Source: Myxococcales bacterium (GTDB taxonomy: Bacteria > Myxococcota_A > Polyangia > Nannocystales > Nannocystaceae). Taken from it: DNA of 64,000 nt. The translations under genes were made by a program, and so were the position numbers. Each line of letters opens with the position of its first letter. Within the stretch, counting starts at the first letter, position 1. A model generated the notes under the pieces. The model made no database searches and was not told the origin of the DNA. It worked only from the letters and a program-made list of their open reading frames with translations. Positions 10,513 to 18,476 of this stretch are shown one piece after another. The stretch spans positions 186,001-250,000 of the forward strand of contig JACKDW010000013.1 of NCBI GenBank assembly GCA_020633295.1, written 5' to 3'.

Positions 10513-13500
10513 ATGCACCGAGACGATCCCACGACCCCACGATCCCGCCCCGTCCGCGCCCGCAGCTCGCTTCGCTGGCTGCTCGGCGGCGCGCTGCTGC
10601 TCGGGCTCACGCTGCCCGCGGTCGCCTGCAAGCCCCACGAGGAGACCCGGGCGCCGCTGACGAGCGAGTCCGCCGAGGCGCGAGCCAACGAGCTCGCGGC
10701 CTACCTCGCGGAGTTCCCCGAGGACACCGACGCGTGGCGCGACCTCGCGCACCTCTACTGGCTGCACACCGGCGCGCCCGAGGAGGCGCTCACGATCCTC
10801 GACATGCTCGCCGATCGCGATGACCTCACCGGTCGCGCGTCGCGGATGCTGATCGCGGACGCGCGCCTCGATCCGAAGACGGCGCGCGAGCAGGCGATGA
10901 CCGTGATCCGCCGCGTCGGCGGCCTCGAGGACGCCAAGACGGCGCCGGCGCAGCACCGCGACGAGAGCCGTCGACACGCGCGTCGCTACAAGCGAGCCCA
11001 GCGGCGCCGCGCGCCGCGCCCGGCGCTGACCGAGCTCGAGCGACGGGGCTTCGCCGAGCTGGCCGCGCGCGTGCTCGAGCAGTCCCACGGCGAGGTGCCG
11101 GGCGACGACGAGCGCTTCATCGCGTTCTTCGACGAGCTCGATCAGCGCGGCGCGCTCGAGCGCCTGCCGGCCACCGTCACGCGGCCGCTGCTCAGCGTCC
11201 GCGCCCAGATTACGCGCCGCAAGGGCGAGGACTACCGACAGCACTACCGGCGCCAGGGCTGCGTCGACGAGTGGGCGGTGGGGCCGGTCGAGGGCACCTT
11301 CGGCGCGCTCGAGCTGCGCCGCCTCGAGCCGCAGCGCGGCGCGTTCACCTTCGACGCGGGCGCCCGCCTCACGGCGCTGTCGTGCGTCGTCCGCGTGTGG
11401 AACCCGACCCCGCGCGCGGGCGTGCGGCGCATGCAGACGGTGGTCACGAGCGAGGACGGCACGATCGAGCTCGAGCTCGCGGCGCAGGAGCCGACGCGCG
11501 TGTACCTCGACGGCGCGCTGCTGCACCGCAGCGACCGCGCCGATCGCTGGCCGGCCGATCGCGCGCGCTACTCGGTCGCGGTGTCGCCCGGCCCGCACCA
11601 GCTCGAGGTGCGCGTCGCGATCCCGAAGGACCGCGCGTGGGTGATGGTGCGCGCGACCGACGGCGTCGGGCGGCCGCTGACGACCCAGGAGCCGCGCGAC
11701 ACGGCCTGGCCCGAAGACCCTGTGAAGTTAAAGGCGACGCGGCTCGCCCCCACCTTCACGGAGCCGCTGGCGCCGCCTGGGACGGGCGCGACCGCGTCGC
11801 CGTCGGCCGCGGTCGGGCTGCTCTCGGACCCGATCTATCGGCCGCTGCGCCACTACCTGGGCGGCATGAACGCGCTCGCCGACGGCGACACCGACCGGGC
11901 CGAGACGGCCGCGCGCGCGCTCTCGCTGGGGTACGACCGCTTCGCCGAGGGCTCGATGTTCGTCGCGGCCTTCGAGGCCGACGACCCCTCGCGCGAGCGC
12001 ACGGCGTCGAAGGCCCGGCAGCGGCGCGCGCTCGAGCAGGCCGTGGAGCTCGACCCCGCGCTCGATCGCGCGCGCGTGCGCCTGCTCGAGATGAGCCTCG
12101 AGCGCGGCGAGCTGGCCGAGGTCATCGAGGCGCTCGAGGCCATGGCGCCCGGGGAGCTGCGCGGCGTCGAGGGCGAGCTGCTGCGCTTCCGCGCGTACAT
12201 GGCCCGCGGCAACGAGCACGCCGCCGAGGAGGCGCTCGCGCGGGCGTCGGCGCTGCACCCCAAGAGCTGCGCGGTGCTCAACACCGAGCGCATGGTCGCG
12301 CGCGGGCGCAGCGACGTCCGGCGCGAGGACGCGATCGTCGAGCAGCTCGTCGACTGCCCGGGCACCCTCGGGCTGCGCGCGCGCCTGGCCTACCGCCGCG
12401 GCGACACCAAGCAGGCGACCGCGCTGCTCGAGGAGCGGCTCACGCGGACGCCCGATGACGTCGACGCGCTGACGGTGCTCGGCGACATCGCGGTCACGGA
12501 GGAGCGCTACCGCGACGCGCTCGCGTACCGGCGCAAGATCCTCGAGCTCACGCCCTACGCCGGCGGCACGCGCATCGCCGCCGCCGACCTCGAGGCGCGC
12601 GTGGGGCAGACCCAGCGCGCGCGCGCGGAGATCGAGGACGCGCTGCGGCTGATCCCCTACAGCTCGGCGCTGCACGAGATCGCCGAGCACGTCGGCATCG
12701 GCGACGACCTGCTGCGCTTTCGGGTCGACGGCGCCGCGCTGCTGCGCGACTTCCGAGCCGCGCCCCAGGACGGCTACGAGGGCGCGAGCGAGGTGCTCGT
12801 GCTCGACCGCAGCGTCGCGCGCGTCTACGCCGACGGCAGCCTCCGCCAGATCGTCCACACGATCACCGAGCTGCGCACGAAGGAGGCGATCGACCGCTAC
12901 GGCGAGATCGAGCTGCCCGACAGCGTCCGCGTGCTCACGCTGCACAGCATCAAGCCCGACGGGACGGTCGTCGAGCCCGAGCAGATCAGCGGCAAGGACG
13001 GCCTGAGCCTGCGCGGGCTCGCGCCCGGCGACGCGGTGGAGCAGGAGTTCATCGTCGACAGCGAGCCCAACCCGCTGCTGCCCGGCTACCTCGACATCGG
13101 GCGCTTCAGCTTCCAGTCGCGCGAGACCCCGTTCAACGTCTCCGAGACGCTCGTCGTCAGCCCGCCCGGCGTGCCGCTGCAGATCGAGCGCCGCGGCGGC
13201 GCGCCCGAGCACACGCGCGAGGATCGCGACGGGCTCGAGGTCCGGCGCTGGCGCGTCACCAAATCGCCGCGCCTCGGCGTCGAGCCGGCCATGCGCGCGC
13301 TGGTCGACGAGGTCCCCTCGGTCCGCGTGTTCACCCAGCTCGAGATCCCCGACTGGCTCGAGACGCTGACGCTGCAGCTCTACGAGGCGCAGCGCAGCAA
13401 CCCCGAGCTGCGCCGCCTCGCCCGCGAGCTCGTCGCGGACGCGCCCGAGGGCGCCGGCGCGCGCCGGGCCAAGCTCGAGCTGCTGCACGACTGGGTGCTG

Positions 13501-14535
13501 ACGAACATCGAGGACACCGCCGACATCAGCACGCCCGCGACCATGACGCTGTCGGCCAAGCAGGGCAGCCGGCTGATGCTGCTCAAGGCGCTGCTGCGCG
13601 AGGCCGGGGTCAAGGCGGAGCTGTGGGTCGGGCGCGACCGGTTCGGGCCGAGCGCGATCAAGGGCGGGCACCCGATGGTCGAGAGCTTCGCCGCGCCCAC
13701 GCTCGCGGTCTGGGCCGACGACGATGACGCGGCGCCGCCGGTGATCGTGCTGGCCAACAGCCGCTCGGTCCCGATCGGCTACATGCCCGCCGGCCTCGCG
13801 CGCTCGGAGGCGGTGCGGATCCGCCTCGACGACGACGAGGGCGCGCCCGGGGTCGTCTCGCTCCCGGACATCCCCGACGCGCTCCGCGACCGACGCAGTC
13901 ACGAGCTCGAGGTCGAGCTCGACGCCACCGGCGCGGGCACGATCACCGGCACCCTCGAGCTGCAGGGCATGGAGGCGATCGTCTGGCGCGACGAGCTGCG
14001 CAAGATCGACCGCGACCGCCTGCCCGAGGGCTTCGAGCGCGCCGAGCTCTCGCGCCTGTTCCGCGGCTCGACCATCGACGTGCAGTCGCTCGAGCTGCTC
14101 GACGAGGACGAGCGCGACAAGCCGCTGCGGATCCAGTTCACCGCGTCGATCCGGGGCGCGGCCGCGCGCCAGGGCAAGGACCTCGTGCTGCCGTCGGCGG
14201 TCGTGCCGATGAACCTCGCGTTCGGCTTCACGACGCTGCCGCAGCGGCAGACCGGCCTCGTCATCCCCTACGGCCCGCTCAAGACCGCGCGGGTCACCGT
14301 GCGCCTGCTCGGCGGCGCCACGTTCAAAAAGGTCCCCGAGGACATCTCGATCAAGCGCGCGCACGGGACCTACAGCCGGACGATCACCGACGGGGGCGCG
14401 GGCGCCTCGGTCGTGACCATCGAGACGCGCGCGACGCTGATCCCGGGCGTCGTCGAGGCCGCGCGCTACCCCGAGCTCGTCGCGCTCACGCGCGAGATCG
14501 ACGTCGAGGAGGACGAGGTGCTGCGGGCCCGCTGA
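10513..14535 (+). CDS. Lipoprotein, TPR/DUF3857 protein with degenerate transglutaminase domain
   Basis: A 1340-residue paralogue of the preceding gene. The signal ends in lipobox LPAVAC (Cys about residue 39), so it is a lipoprotein. TPR-like helices precede and follow a beta-rich portion (VYLDGALLHRS), then a DUF3857 region (about 740-920) and a transglutaminase-like fold. The catalytic triad is gone: the Cys position aligns with Gln1017 in AKQGSRLMLLKALL, the His region reads SFAAPTLAVW and the Asp position is Asn in VLANSR. It is same-strand, 115 nt downstream, probably one operon. I infer a binding or scaffold partner of the active paralogue. Confidence 0.85.
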   Translation: MHRDDPTTPRSRPVRARSSLRWLLGGALLLGLTLPAVACKPHEETRAPLTSESAEARANELAAYLAEFPEDTDAWRDLAHLYWLHTGAPEEALTILDMLADRDDLTGRASRMLIADARLDPKTAREQAMTVIRRVGGLEDAKTAPAQHRDESRRHARRYKRAQRRRAPRPALTELERRGFAELAARVLEQSHGEVPGDDERFIAFFDELDQRGALERLPATVTRPLLSVRAQITRRKGEDYRQHYRRQGCVDEWAVGPVEGTFGALELRRLEPQRGAFTFDAGARLTALSCVVRVWNPTPRAGVRRMQTVVTSEDGTIELELAAQEPTRVYLDGALLHRSDRADRWPADRARYSVAVSPGPHQLEVRVAIPKDRAWVMVRATDGVGRPLTTQEPRDTAWPEDPVKLKATRLAPTFTEPLAPPGTGATASPSAAVGLLSDPIYRPLRHYLGGMNALADGDTDRAETAARALSLGYDRFAEGSMFVAAFEADDPSRERTASKARQRRALEQAVELDPALDRARVRLLEMSLERGELAEVIEALEAMAPGELRGVEGELLRFRAYMARGNEHAAEEALARASALHPKSCAVLNTERMVARGRSDVRREDAIVEQLVDCPGTLGLRARLAYRRGDTKQATALLEERLTRTPDDVDALTVLGDIAVTEERYRDALAYRRKILELTPYAGGTRIAAADLEARVGQTQRARAEIEDALRLIPYSSALHEIAEHVGIGDDLLRFRVDGAALLRDFRAAPQDGYEGASEVLVLDRSVARVYADGSLRQIVHTITELRTKEAIDRYGEIELPDSVRVLTLHSIKPDGTVVEPEQISGKDGLSLRGLAPGDAVEQEFIVDSEPNPLLPGYLDIGRFSFQSRETPFNVSETLVVSPPGVPLQIERRGGAPEHTREDRDGLEVRRWRVTKSPRLGVEPAMRALVDEVPSVRVFTQLEIPDWLETLTLQLYEAQRSNPELRRLARELVADAPEGAGARRAKLELLHDWVLTNIEDTADISTPATMTLSAKQGSRLMLLKALLREAGVKAELWVGRDRFGPSAIKGGHPMVESFAAPTLAVWADDDDAAPPVIVLANSRSVPIGYMPAGLARSEAVRIRLDDDEGAPGVVSLPDIPDALRDRRSHELEVELDATGAGTITGTLELQGMEAIVWRDELRKIDRDRLPEGFERAELSRLFRGSTIDVQSLELLDEDERDKPLRIQFTASIRGAAARQGKDLVLPSAVVPMNLAFGFTTLPQRQTGLVIPYGPLKTARVTVRLLGGATFKKVPEDISIKRAHGTYSRTITDGGAGASVVTIETRATLIPGVVEAARYPELVALTREIDVEEDEVLRAR

Positions 14536-14552
14536 GCGCCGCCGCGATCTGC

Positions 14553-14558
14553 TACGAT
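14553..14558 (+). promoter_or_regulatory. Leaderless-type -10 hexamer TACGAT
   Basis: TACGAT ends 6 nt before GTG 14565, with no Shine-Dalgarno between them; transcription could begin at the start codon. Confidence 0.45.
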
Positions 14559-14564
14559 CGCGTC

Positions 14565-14723
14565 GTGGCGGTCACCGGCGTCAGCGAGCTCAGCATCATC
14601 CTCCTGGTCCTCGCGATCATCGCCGTCGGGATGATGGCGCCGATGACCGCGCCCGGCAGCGTGCAGCTCGCGGGCGCGGCGCTCGTCGGCGGCGCGGCGG
14701 CGTTCCTGCTGCTAGCGATGTGA
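14565..14723 (+). CDS. Small membrane protein, 52 residues
   Basis: Too short for routine calling. GTG start, then two hydrophobic segments (SIILLVLAIIAVGMMAP and LAGAALVGGAAAFLLLAM) joined by a short Thr/Pro/Gly/Ser loop, so a two-pass membrane hairpin is expected. Support comes from the TACGAT hexamer six nt before the start and from the coherent hydrophobicity. Its last 12 bases overlap the end of the convergent gene at 14712. Function is unknown. It could be a chance frame in GC-rich DNA, but two TM segments with a promoter argue against that. Confidence 0.5.
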   Translation: MAVTGVSELSIILLVLAIIAVGMMAPMTAPGSVQLAGAALVGGAAAFLLLAM

Positions 14724-15608
14724 GATCCCCGGGGGCGGCCGCGCGTCGGGGGCGATCGCGCGGCGAAACCACGCGTCGAGCTCCGCCGCGCGCGCGGGGT
14801 CCTGTCCGATAAACCATGTGTGGAGGTTGACCGCGAACGCCTCGAGCTCGAGCTCCGCGCGCCGCAGGTGCTCGCGATACGCGCGCTCGTCGACCGCGAT
14901 CACCGGCGCCCCGGGCTCCGGCAGGATCCGGATCTCCGCGCCCTCCCGCGTCACGCACACCCACGGGTCGTGTCCGCCCCAGAACCGCCCGTCGTCGAGG
15001 AACGTGCGCCACTCGCCGCGCCCCGCGAGCGCGCAGCAGCAGCCGGGCGTGGCGAGTACCTGGTCGTCGCGGCGCCACAGCAGCCCGCCCGGGATCCCCG
15101 GGCTGCGGCCGAGCAGCGCCGCGAGCACGGTCGCGGTGTGCTCACCCGTCGGCAGCCGCGCGCGCGCGCACCAGCTCGCCACGAGCGCCGCGATCTCGTT
15201 CGCGCTCGTGCCGGCGCCGAGCTCGACGTAGCCCCAGGCGGTCTCGGTCGCGTCGGTCATCCACGGGTAGCGGATCGCGCACACGCGCTCCGCCACGGGG
15301 ATGGCCCTGAGGTCACCTAGCGCGACGGGCTCGGCGAGCGGCGCGTACAGAGCTTCGAACTCCGCGAGCGGGGGCGGGGCGCGCGGATCCTCGGGGCTCC
15401 AGCCGCGCGCGATCGCGAATTCGATGAAGGTCCGCACGCGCGCGGGCGTCACGACCACGCCCTCGCGCACGCCGGTCGCGATCGCCCGGCCGGCGCCGGA
15501 CTCGAGCTGCACCGCGACGCGCACGCGATCGCCCTGCGGACGGACGAGCCAGCGAAAGCGCCGCTCATCGACGATGATCAGGCGGCTGTGCTTGCGCGGG
15601 AGCGTCAC
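14712..15608 (-). CDS. Conserved hypothetical protein, 298 residues
   Basis: I do not recognise the family. Start GTG 15608 gives the N-terminus MTLPRKHSRLIIVDERRFRW; the longer frame adds an Arg-rich stretch that is clearly a shadow of the neighbouring gene. There is no signal peptide or TM segment. The protein is Trp-rich and has a compact motif region LDDGRFWGGHDPWVCVTRE near two-thirds, after a CCC cluster. A TACACT hexamer lies 8 nt before the start. It seems to be a soluble cytoplasmic protein transcribed alone. Confidence 0.72.
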   Translation of the reverse strand: MTLPRKHSRLIIVDERRFRWLVRPQGDRVRVAVQLESGAGRAIATGVREGVVVTPARVRTFIEFAIARGWSPEDPRAPPPLAEFEALYAPLAEPVALGDLRAIPVAERVCAIRYPWMTDATETAWGYVELGAGTSANEIAALVASWCARARLPTGEHTATVLAALLGRSPGIPGGLLWRRDDQVLATPGCCCALAGRGEWRTFLDDGRFWGGHDPWVCVTREGAEIRILPEPGAPVIAVDERAYREHLRRAELELEAFAVNLHTWFIGQDPARAAELDAWFRRAIAPDARPPPGISHR

Positions 15609-15616
15609 GGCGCTCG

Positions 15617-15622
15617 AGTGTA
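15617..15622 (-). promoter_or_regulatory. -10-like TACACT before GTG 15608
   Basis: On the minus strand TACACT ends 8 nt before the start codon; no Shine-Dalgarno is visible. Confidence 0.4.
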
Positions 15623-15642
15623 GCGGCGCCGCCGCGTCGCGG

Positions 15643-16614
15643 TCAGGCGCCCTCGCACACGACCGTCGTGCCGTCGAACAGCGTCTCCGTCGGGCACACC
15701 GAGACGTCGGAGCAGCCGCAGTAGCCGACCGAGGTGCACACGTCGCCGTTCGCGTTGGCCGCGTTCGCGCAGTCCGAGTCCGCGCCGCAGTGACACGCGC
15801 CGTCCTCACAGATCGGCAGCCCGTAGTCGCCGATCATCGCGCAGTCGGCGTTGCTCCCGCAGCCGCACTGGTGGTTCGCCAGGCACTTCGAGTAGGGCGC
15901 GGCGCAGTCCGCGTCGCTGGCGCAGCCGGGCAGGCAGTAGCCGTCCTCGACGCACACGGCCGTGTTGTTGCCGCAGGCGATCACGGTGCCGCCGTCGATC
16001 GCCGGCATCACGATCTCGACCATGTTGATGGTCTCGCAGTCGAGGAAGTCGGTCGGCGTGTACACGCAGTGGCCGTCGCCGCCGCCGAGATCGATGCAGG
16101 CCTGCGTCAGCGCGCAGTCGGCCTGGGCCGCGCAGGAGTCGCCCGCTGCCCAGCCGCTGTAGAGGTACTGGCACTCCTGGTCGTTCGTGCAGAAGGCCGC
16201 GTCGCTGGTGCAGCGGTTGTCCTCGCAGGTGAAGTCACCGCCGCCGTCGAGCAGGCAGTCGGCGTCGCTCTGGCACTCCTCGAGGCAGAAGCTGTCCCCG
16301 CCGCCCGTCGGATCCGTGGTCGGGTCGCTCGTGGGATCGTTCGTTGGATCGTTGGTCGGATCGTTGGTCGGATCGTTGGTCGGATCGTTGGTCGGATCGT
16401 TCGTTGGATCGTTCGTTGGATCGTTGGTCGGATCGCTGGTCGTGTCGCCCGTCATGCCGGGGCCCGAGTCCGTCGGGGACGTGCCCGCGCTGGGATCGTC
16501 GGTCGTCGGGCTCGAGGCCCCGCTCTCGCTCGTCGACTCACCCTTGTCGTCGCCGCAGGCGAAGGCGAGCAGCGCGACGAGGAGCGCGAGGGAGCGGGTC
16601 TTGGGGAGGGTCAT
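15643..16614 (-). CDS. Cys-rich lipoprotein with DPTN repeat stalk
   Basis: A 323-residue lipoprotein with signal MTLPKTRSLALLVALLAFAC. The mature protein begins with a Ser/Thr/Asp linker, then about ten DPTN/DPTS/DPTT tetrapeptides in tandem, likely a flexible stalk. The rest is Cys-rich with spacing such as CQSDADC, CTNDQEC, CGSNADC and CGADSDC, as in Dickkopf- or EGF-like myxobacterial secreted proteins. Many disulfides are expected. An upstream ATG at 16629 is an alternative start. Function is unknown; outer-membrane surface location is inferred. Confidence 0.8.
   Translation of the reverse strand: MTLPKTRSLALLVALLAFACGDDKGESTSESGASSPTTDDPSAGTSPTDSGPGMTGDTTSDPTNDPTNDPTNDPTNDPTNDPTNDPTNDPTNDPTSDPTTDPTGGGDSFCLEECQSDADCLLDGGGDFTCEDNRCTSDAAFCTNDQECQYLYSGWAAGDSCAAQADCALTQACIDLGGGDGHCVYTPTDFLDCETINMVEIVMPAIDGGTVIACGNNTAVCVEDGYCLPGCASDADCAAPYSKCLANHQCGCGSNADCAMIGDYGLPICEDGACHCGADSDCANAANANGDVCTSVGYCGCSDVSVCPTETLFDGTTVVCEGA
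16309..16440. repeat. 12-bp coding tandem repeat (DPTN stalk)
   Basis: About ten 12-bp units, mostly ggatcgttggtc or ggatcgttcgtt, encode the DPTN tetrapeptides on the minus strand. Copies are nearly identical in DNA, so length variation between strains is likely. Confidence 0.9.
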
Positions 16615-16841
16615 CAGGGGGCTTCGCATGGGCGTAGGGGCGGCGAGGGTCGAGCGCGCCAGCGCGCGCAGTGTCGAGAATCTGCCGTCTTCGCGCAAGC
16701 GTAGGCCGCGGCGCCTGCTCGGCAAGCACGGGGCGGACGGGGCTCGAGTCGACGCGCGCCGACGTGGGACGCTCGGCGGCGGAGCCGCGAAAAACCCGCG
16801 TTCGCGCCGGAAATCGACCGCGCGAGCCGCTTGCGATGACG

Positions 16842-16847
16842 TAGCAT
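16842..16847 (+). promoter_or_regulatory. -10-like TAGCAT before ATG 16857
   Basis: TAGCAT ends 9 nt before the start of the barrel-cytochrome operon; there is no Shine-Dalgarno in between. Confidence 0.35.
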
Positions 16848-16856
16848 ACAGCGTCC

Positions 16857-18476
16857 ATGCAGCCCGGCGCGGTCCCCACTCGCACACCGTCGACGCGCGC
16901 ATCGACGCGCCGGTCGACCGCGCCGTCGTGGGCGGGCGGGCGCGCCCGCGCGGGCCCCTGGGGCCTGTGGGCCCGGCTGCGCGGCTGGCCTGGCCTGCTG
17001 GTCGCGTTCGGGCTCGGGCTCGGCGGGGCGCTCGCGTCCCCGCCCGCCGCCGCCACCGAGATCCGCACGGTCTCGCGGACCGTCGGCGAGGGCTACATGG
17101 TCCTCGTGCCAGGTGCCGATCAGCAGCTCCTGAGCCGCCGCCGCCTCGTCCAGTACGTCAACCTCGGCGTCTACGACCTGCTGCCCGCGCCGCTCGGCGA
17201 GCTGCGGCGCCCCTACGAGGACGGCCAGCTGCGGATCGTCACCTCGATGCGCCTGCGGCACGACTTCGGCACCTTCCTCCGCCCGGGGGACGACCAGGCC
17301 GCGAACCTCCTGCAGAGCGTCGACGGCCGCCAGATCGACCTCATGTACGGCTACCTCGAGGGCGAGCGGCTCGGCGGGCACATCGACCTCCGCCTGGGAC
17401 GACAATTCGAGATGAGCGGGCTCGACTTCTACGCCCTCGACGGCGGGTGGGTCCGCGGGCACACGCCCGCGTACCTCGCCTTCGAAGTGTTCGGCGGCTT
17501 CGAGGTCAAGAGCGCCCAGACCCTCGGCTACCCGACCTTCGAGCTCGACGGCACCCAGGGCACGGCCGCTGATCGCGGCTACTCGCCGATCATCGGCGCT
17601 GCGGTCGCGGCCGACGACGTGGAGTGGCTCGAGGCGCGCCTCGCCTGGCGACGCACCTGGTCGTCGCCGCCGCTCAACACTCAGCTCAACGACGACGACG
17701 GGACGCCCGGGCTCCCGGGCGGCATCGAGCAGGACATCCTCAGCCTGAGCACGGCTCTACGTGTCCTTGAAGGCAGGTTCTCCCCTCACGCCGCGCTGCG
17801 CTACGATCTCGGCCGCGCCCGCCTCACCGACCTCAGCGCCGGCGCCCAGATCGCGCTCTCCGACCGCCACACCGTGCGCGCGCTCGTGCTGCGCGCCAGC
17901 CCGCGCTTCGACCTCGACTCGATCTTCAACGTGTTCTCCTTCCAGCCGATCAACGACGCGCGCCTCGTCTACGAGGTCAAGCTCGGCTCGCGCTGGACGG
18001 TCGGCGCGCGCGGGCAGGGGCGCCTGCTCGTCGACGACTTCCCCGGCGAGGGCACCGGTGACTCCGCGAGCGACGGGTCGAGCGAGAGCGCGCGCGCGAC
18101 CACCTTTCGTCCGGGCTACGGCGGCGGGCTCTCGGCCTACTACCGGATCCCGCGCTTCGCCATGCGGCTCGACGGCTACGGGCTCGGCGGCGAGGGAGGA
18201 ATCCGCGCGGGCGGCAGCGTCGACACCCGCACGATGGTCGCGTGGAACCGCCTCGGCCTCGACGGGCGCGTCTACGGCAACTACTACAAGGACGACGTCA
18301 GCGGCGCGCGCGAGGGCTACGCGCTCGCGCTCCAGGGCGGCTTTAACGCCGAGCTGTTCCGCGGCGTGCACCTCGCGGTGCTCGGCGAGGAGCTGCTGAC
18401 CAGCTACTACAAGCACGCGTTTCGCCTGCTGGCGACCTTCAGCGTCGACTGGACCATCCGCGGGAGGCAGCGGTGA
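16857..18476 (+). CDS. Putative outer-membrane beta-barrel protein, partner of multiheme cytochrome
   Basis: A 539-residue protein with a long Arg-rich N-terminus, a hydrophobic signal core (GLLVAFGLGLGGALAS) and an AAA-type cleavage region near residue 60. The mature part alternates short amphipathic strands ending in aromatic residues (YGYLEGERLGGHIDLRLGR; KLGSRWTVGARGQGRLLVDD), typical of outer-membrane barrels, and ends in a strand VDWTIRGR. Its stop overlaps the next gene's start (GTGA), which encodes a 13-heme cytochrome. That coupling suggests a porin-cytochrome pair like the PioA/PioB or MtrA/MtrB arrangement; sequence similarity to those was not tested. The family itself I cannot name. 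Confidence 0.7.
   Translation: MQPGAVPTRTPSTRASTRRSTAPSWAGGRARAGPWGLWARLRGWPGLLVAFGLGLGGALASPPAAATEIRTVSRTVGEGYMVLVPGADQQLLSRRRLVQYVNLGVYDLLPAPLGELRRPYEDGQLRIVTSMRLRHDFGTFLRPGDDQAANLLQSVDGRQIDLMYGYLEGERLGGHIDLRLGRQFEMSGLDFYALDGGWVRGHTPAYLAFEVFGGFEVKSAQTLGYPTFELDGTQGTAADRGYSPIIGAAVAADDVEWLEARLAWRRTWSSPPLNTQLNDDDGTPGLPGGIEQDILSLSTALRVLEGRFSPHAALRYDLGRARLTDLSAGAQIALSDRHTVRALVLRASPRFDLDSIFNVFSFQPINDARLVYEVKLGSRWTVGARGQGRLLVDDFPGEGTGDSASDGSSESARATTFRPGYGGGLSAYYRIPRFAMRLDGYGLGGEGGIRAGGSVDTRTMVAWNRLGLDGRVYGNYYKDDVSGAREGYALALQGGFNAELFRGVHLAVLGEELLTSYYKHAFRLLATFSVDWTIRGRQR
17762..17778 (+). repeat. Dispersed 17-bp motif copy in barrel gene
   Basis: TGTCCTTGAAGGCAGGT, 15 of 17 identical to the 18552 copy, in a different reading frame (codons GTC CTT GAA GGC AGG), so shared protein sequence does not explain it. 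Confidence 0.5.

Noticed and set aside
16309..16440. Regular short repeats considered as a CRISPR array
   Set aside because: Units are 12 bp without unique spacers, and they code for DPTN repeats; no cas genes.
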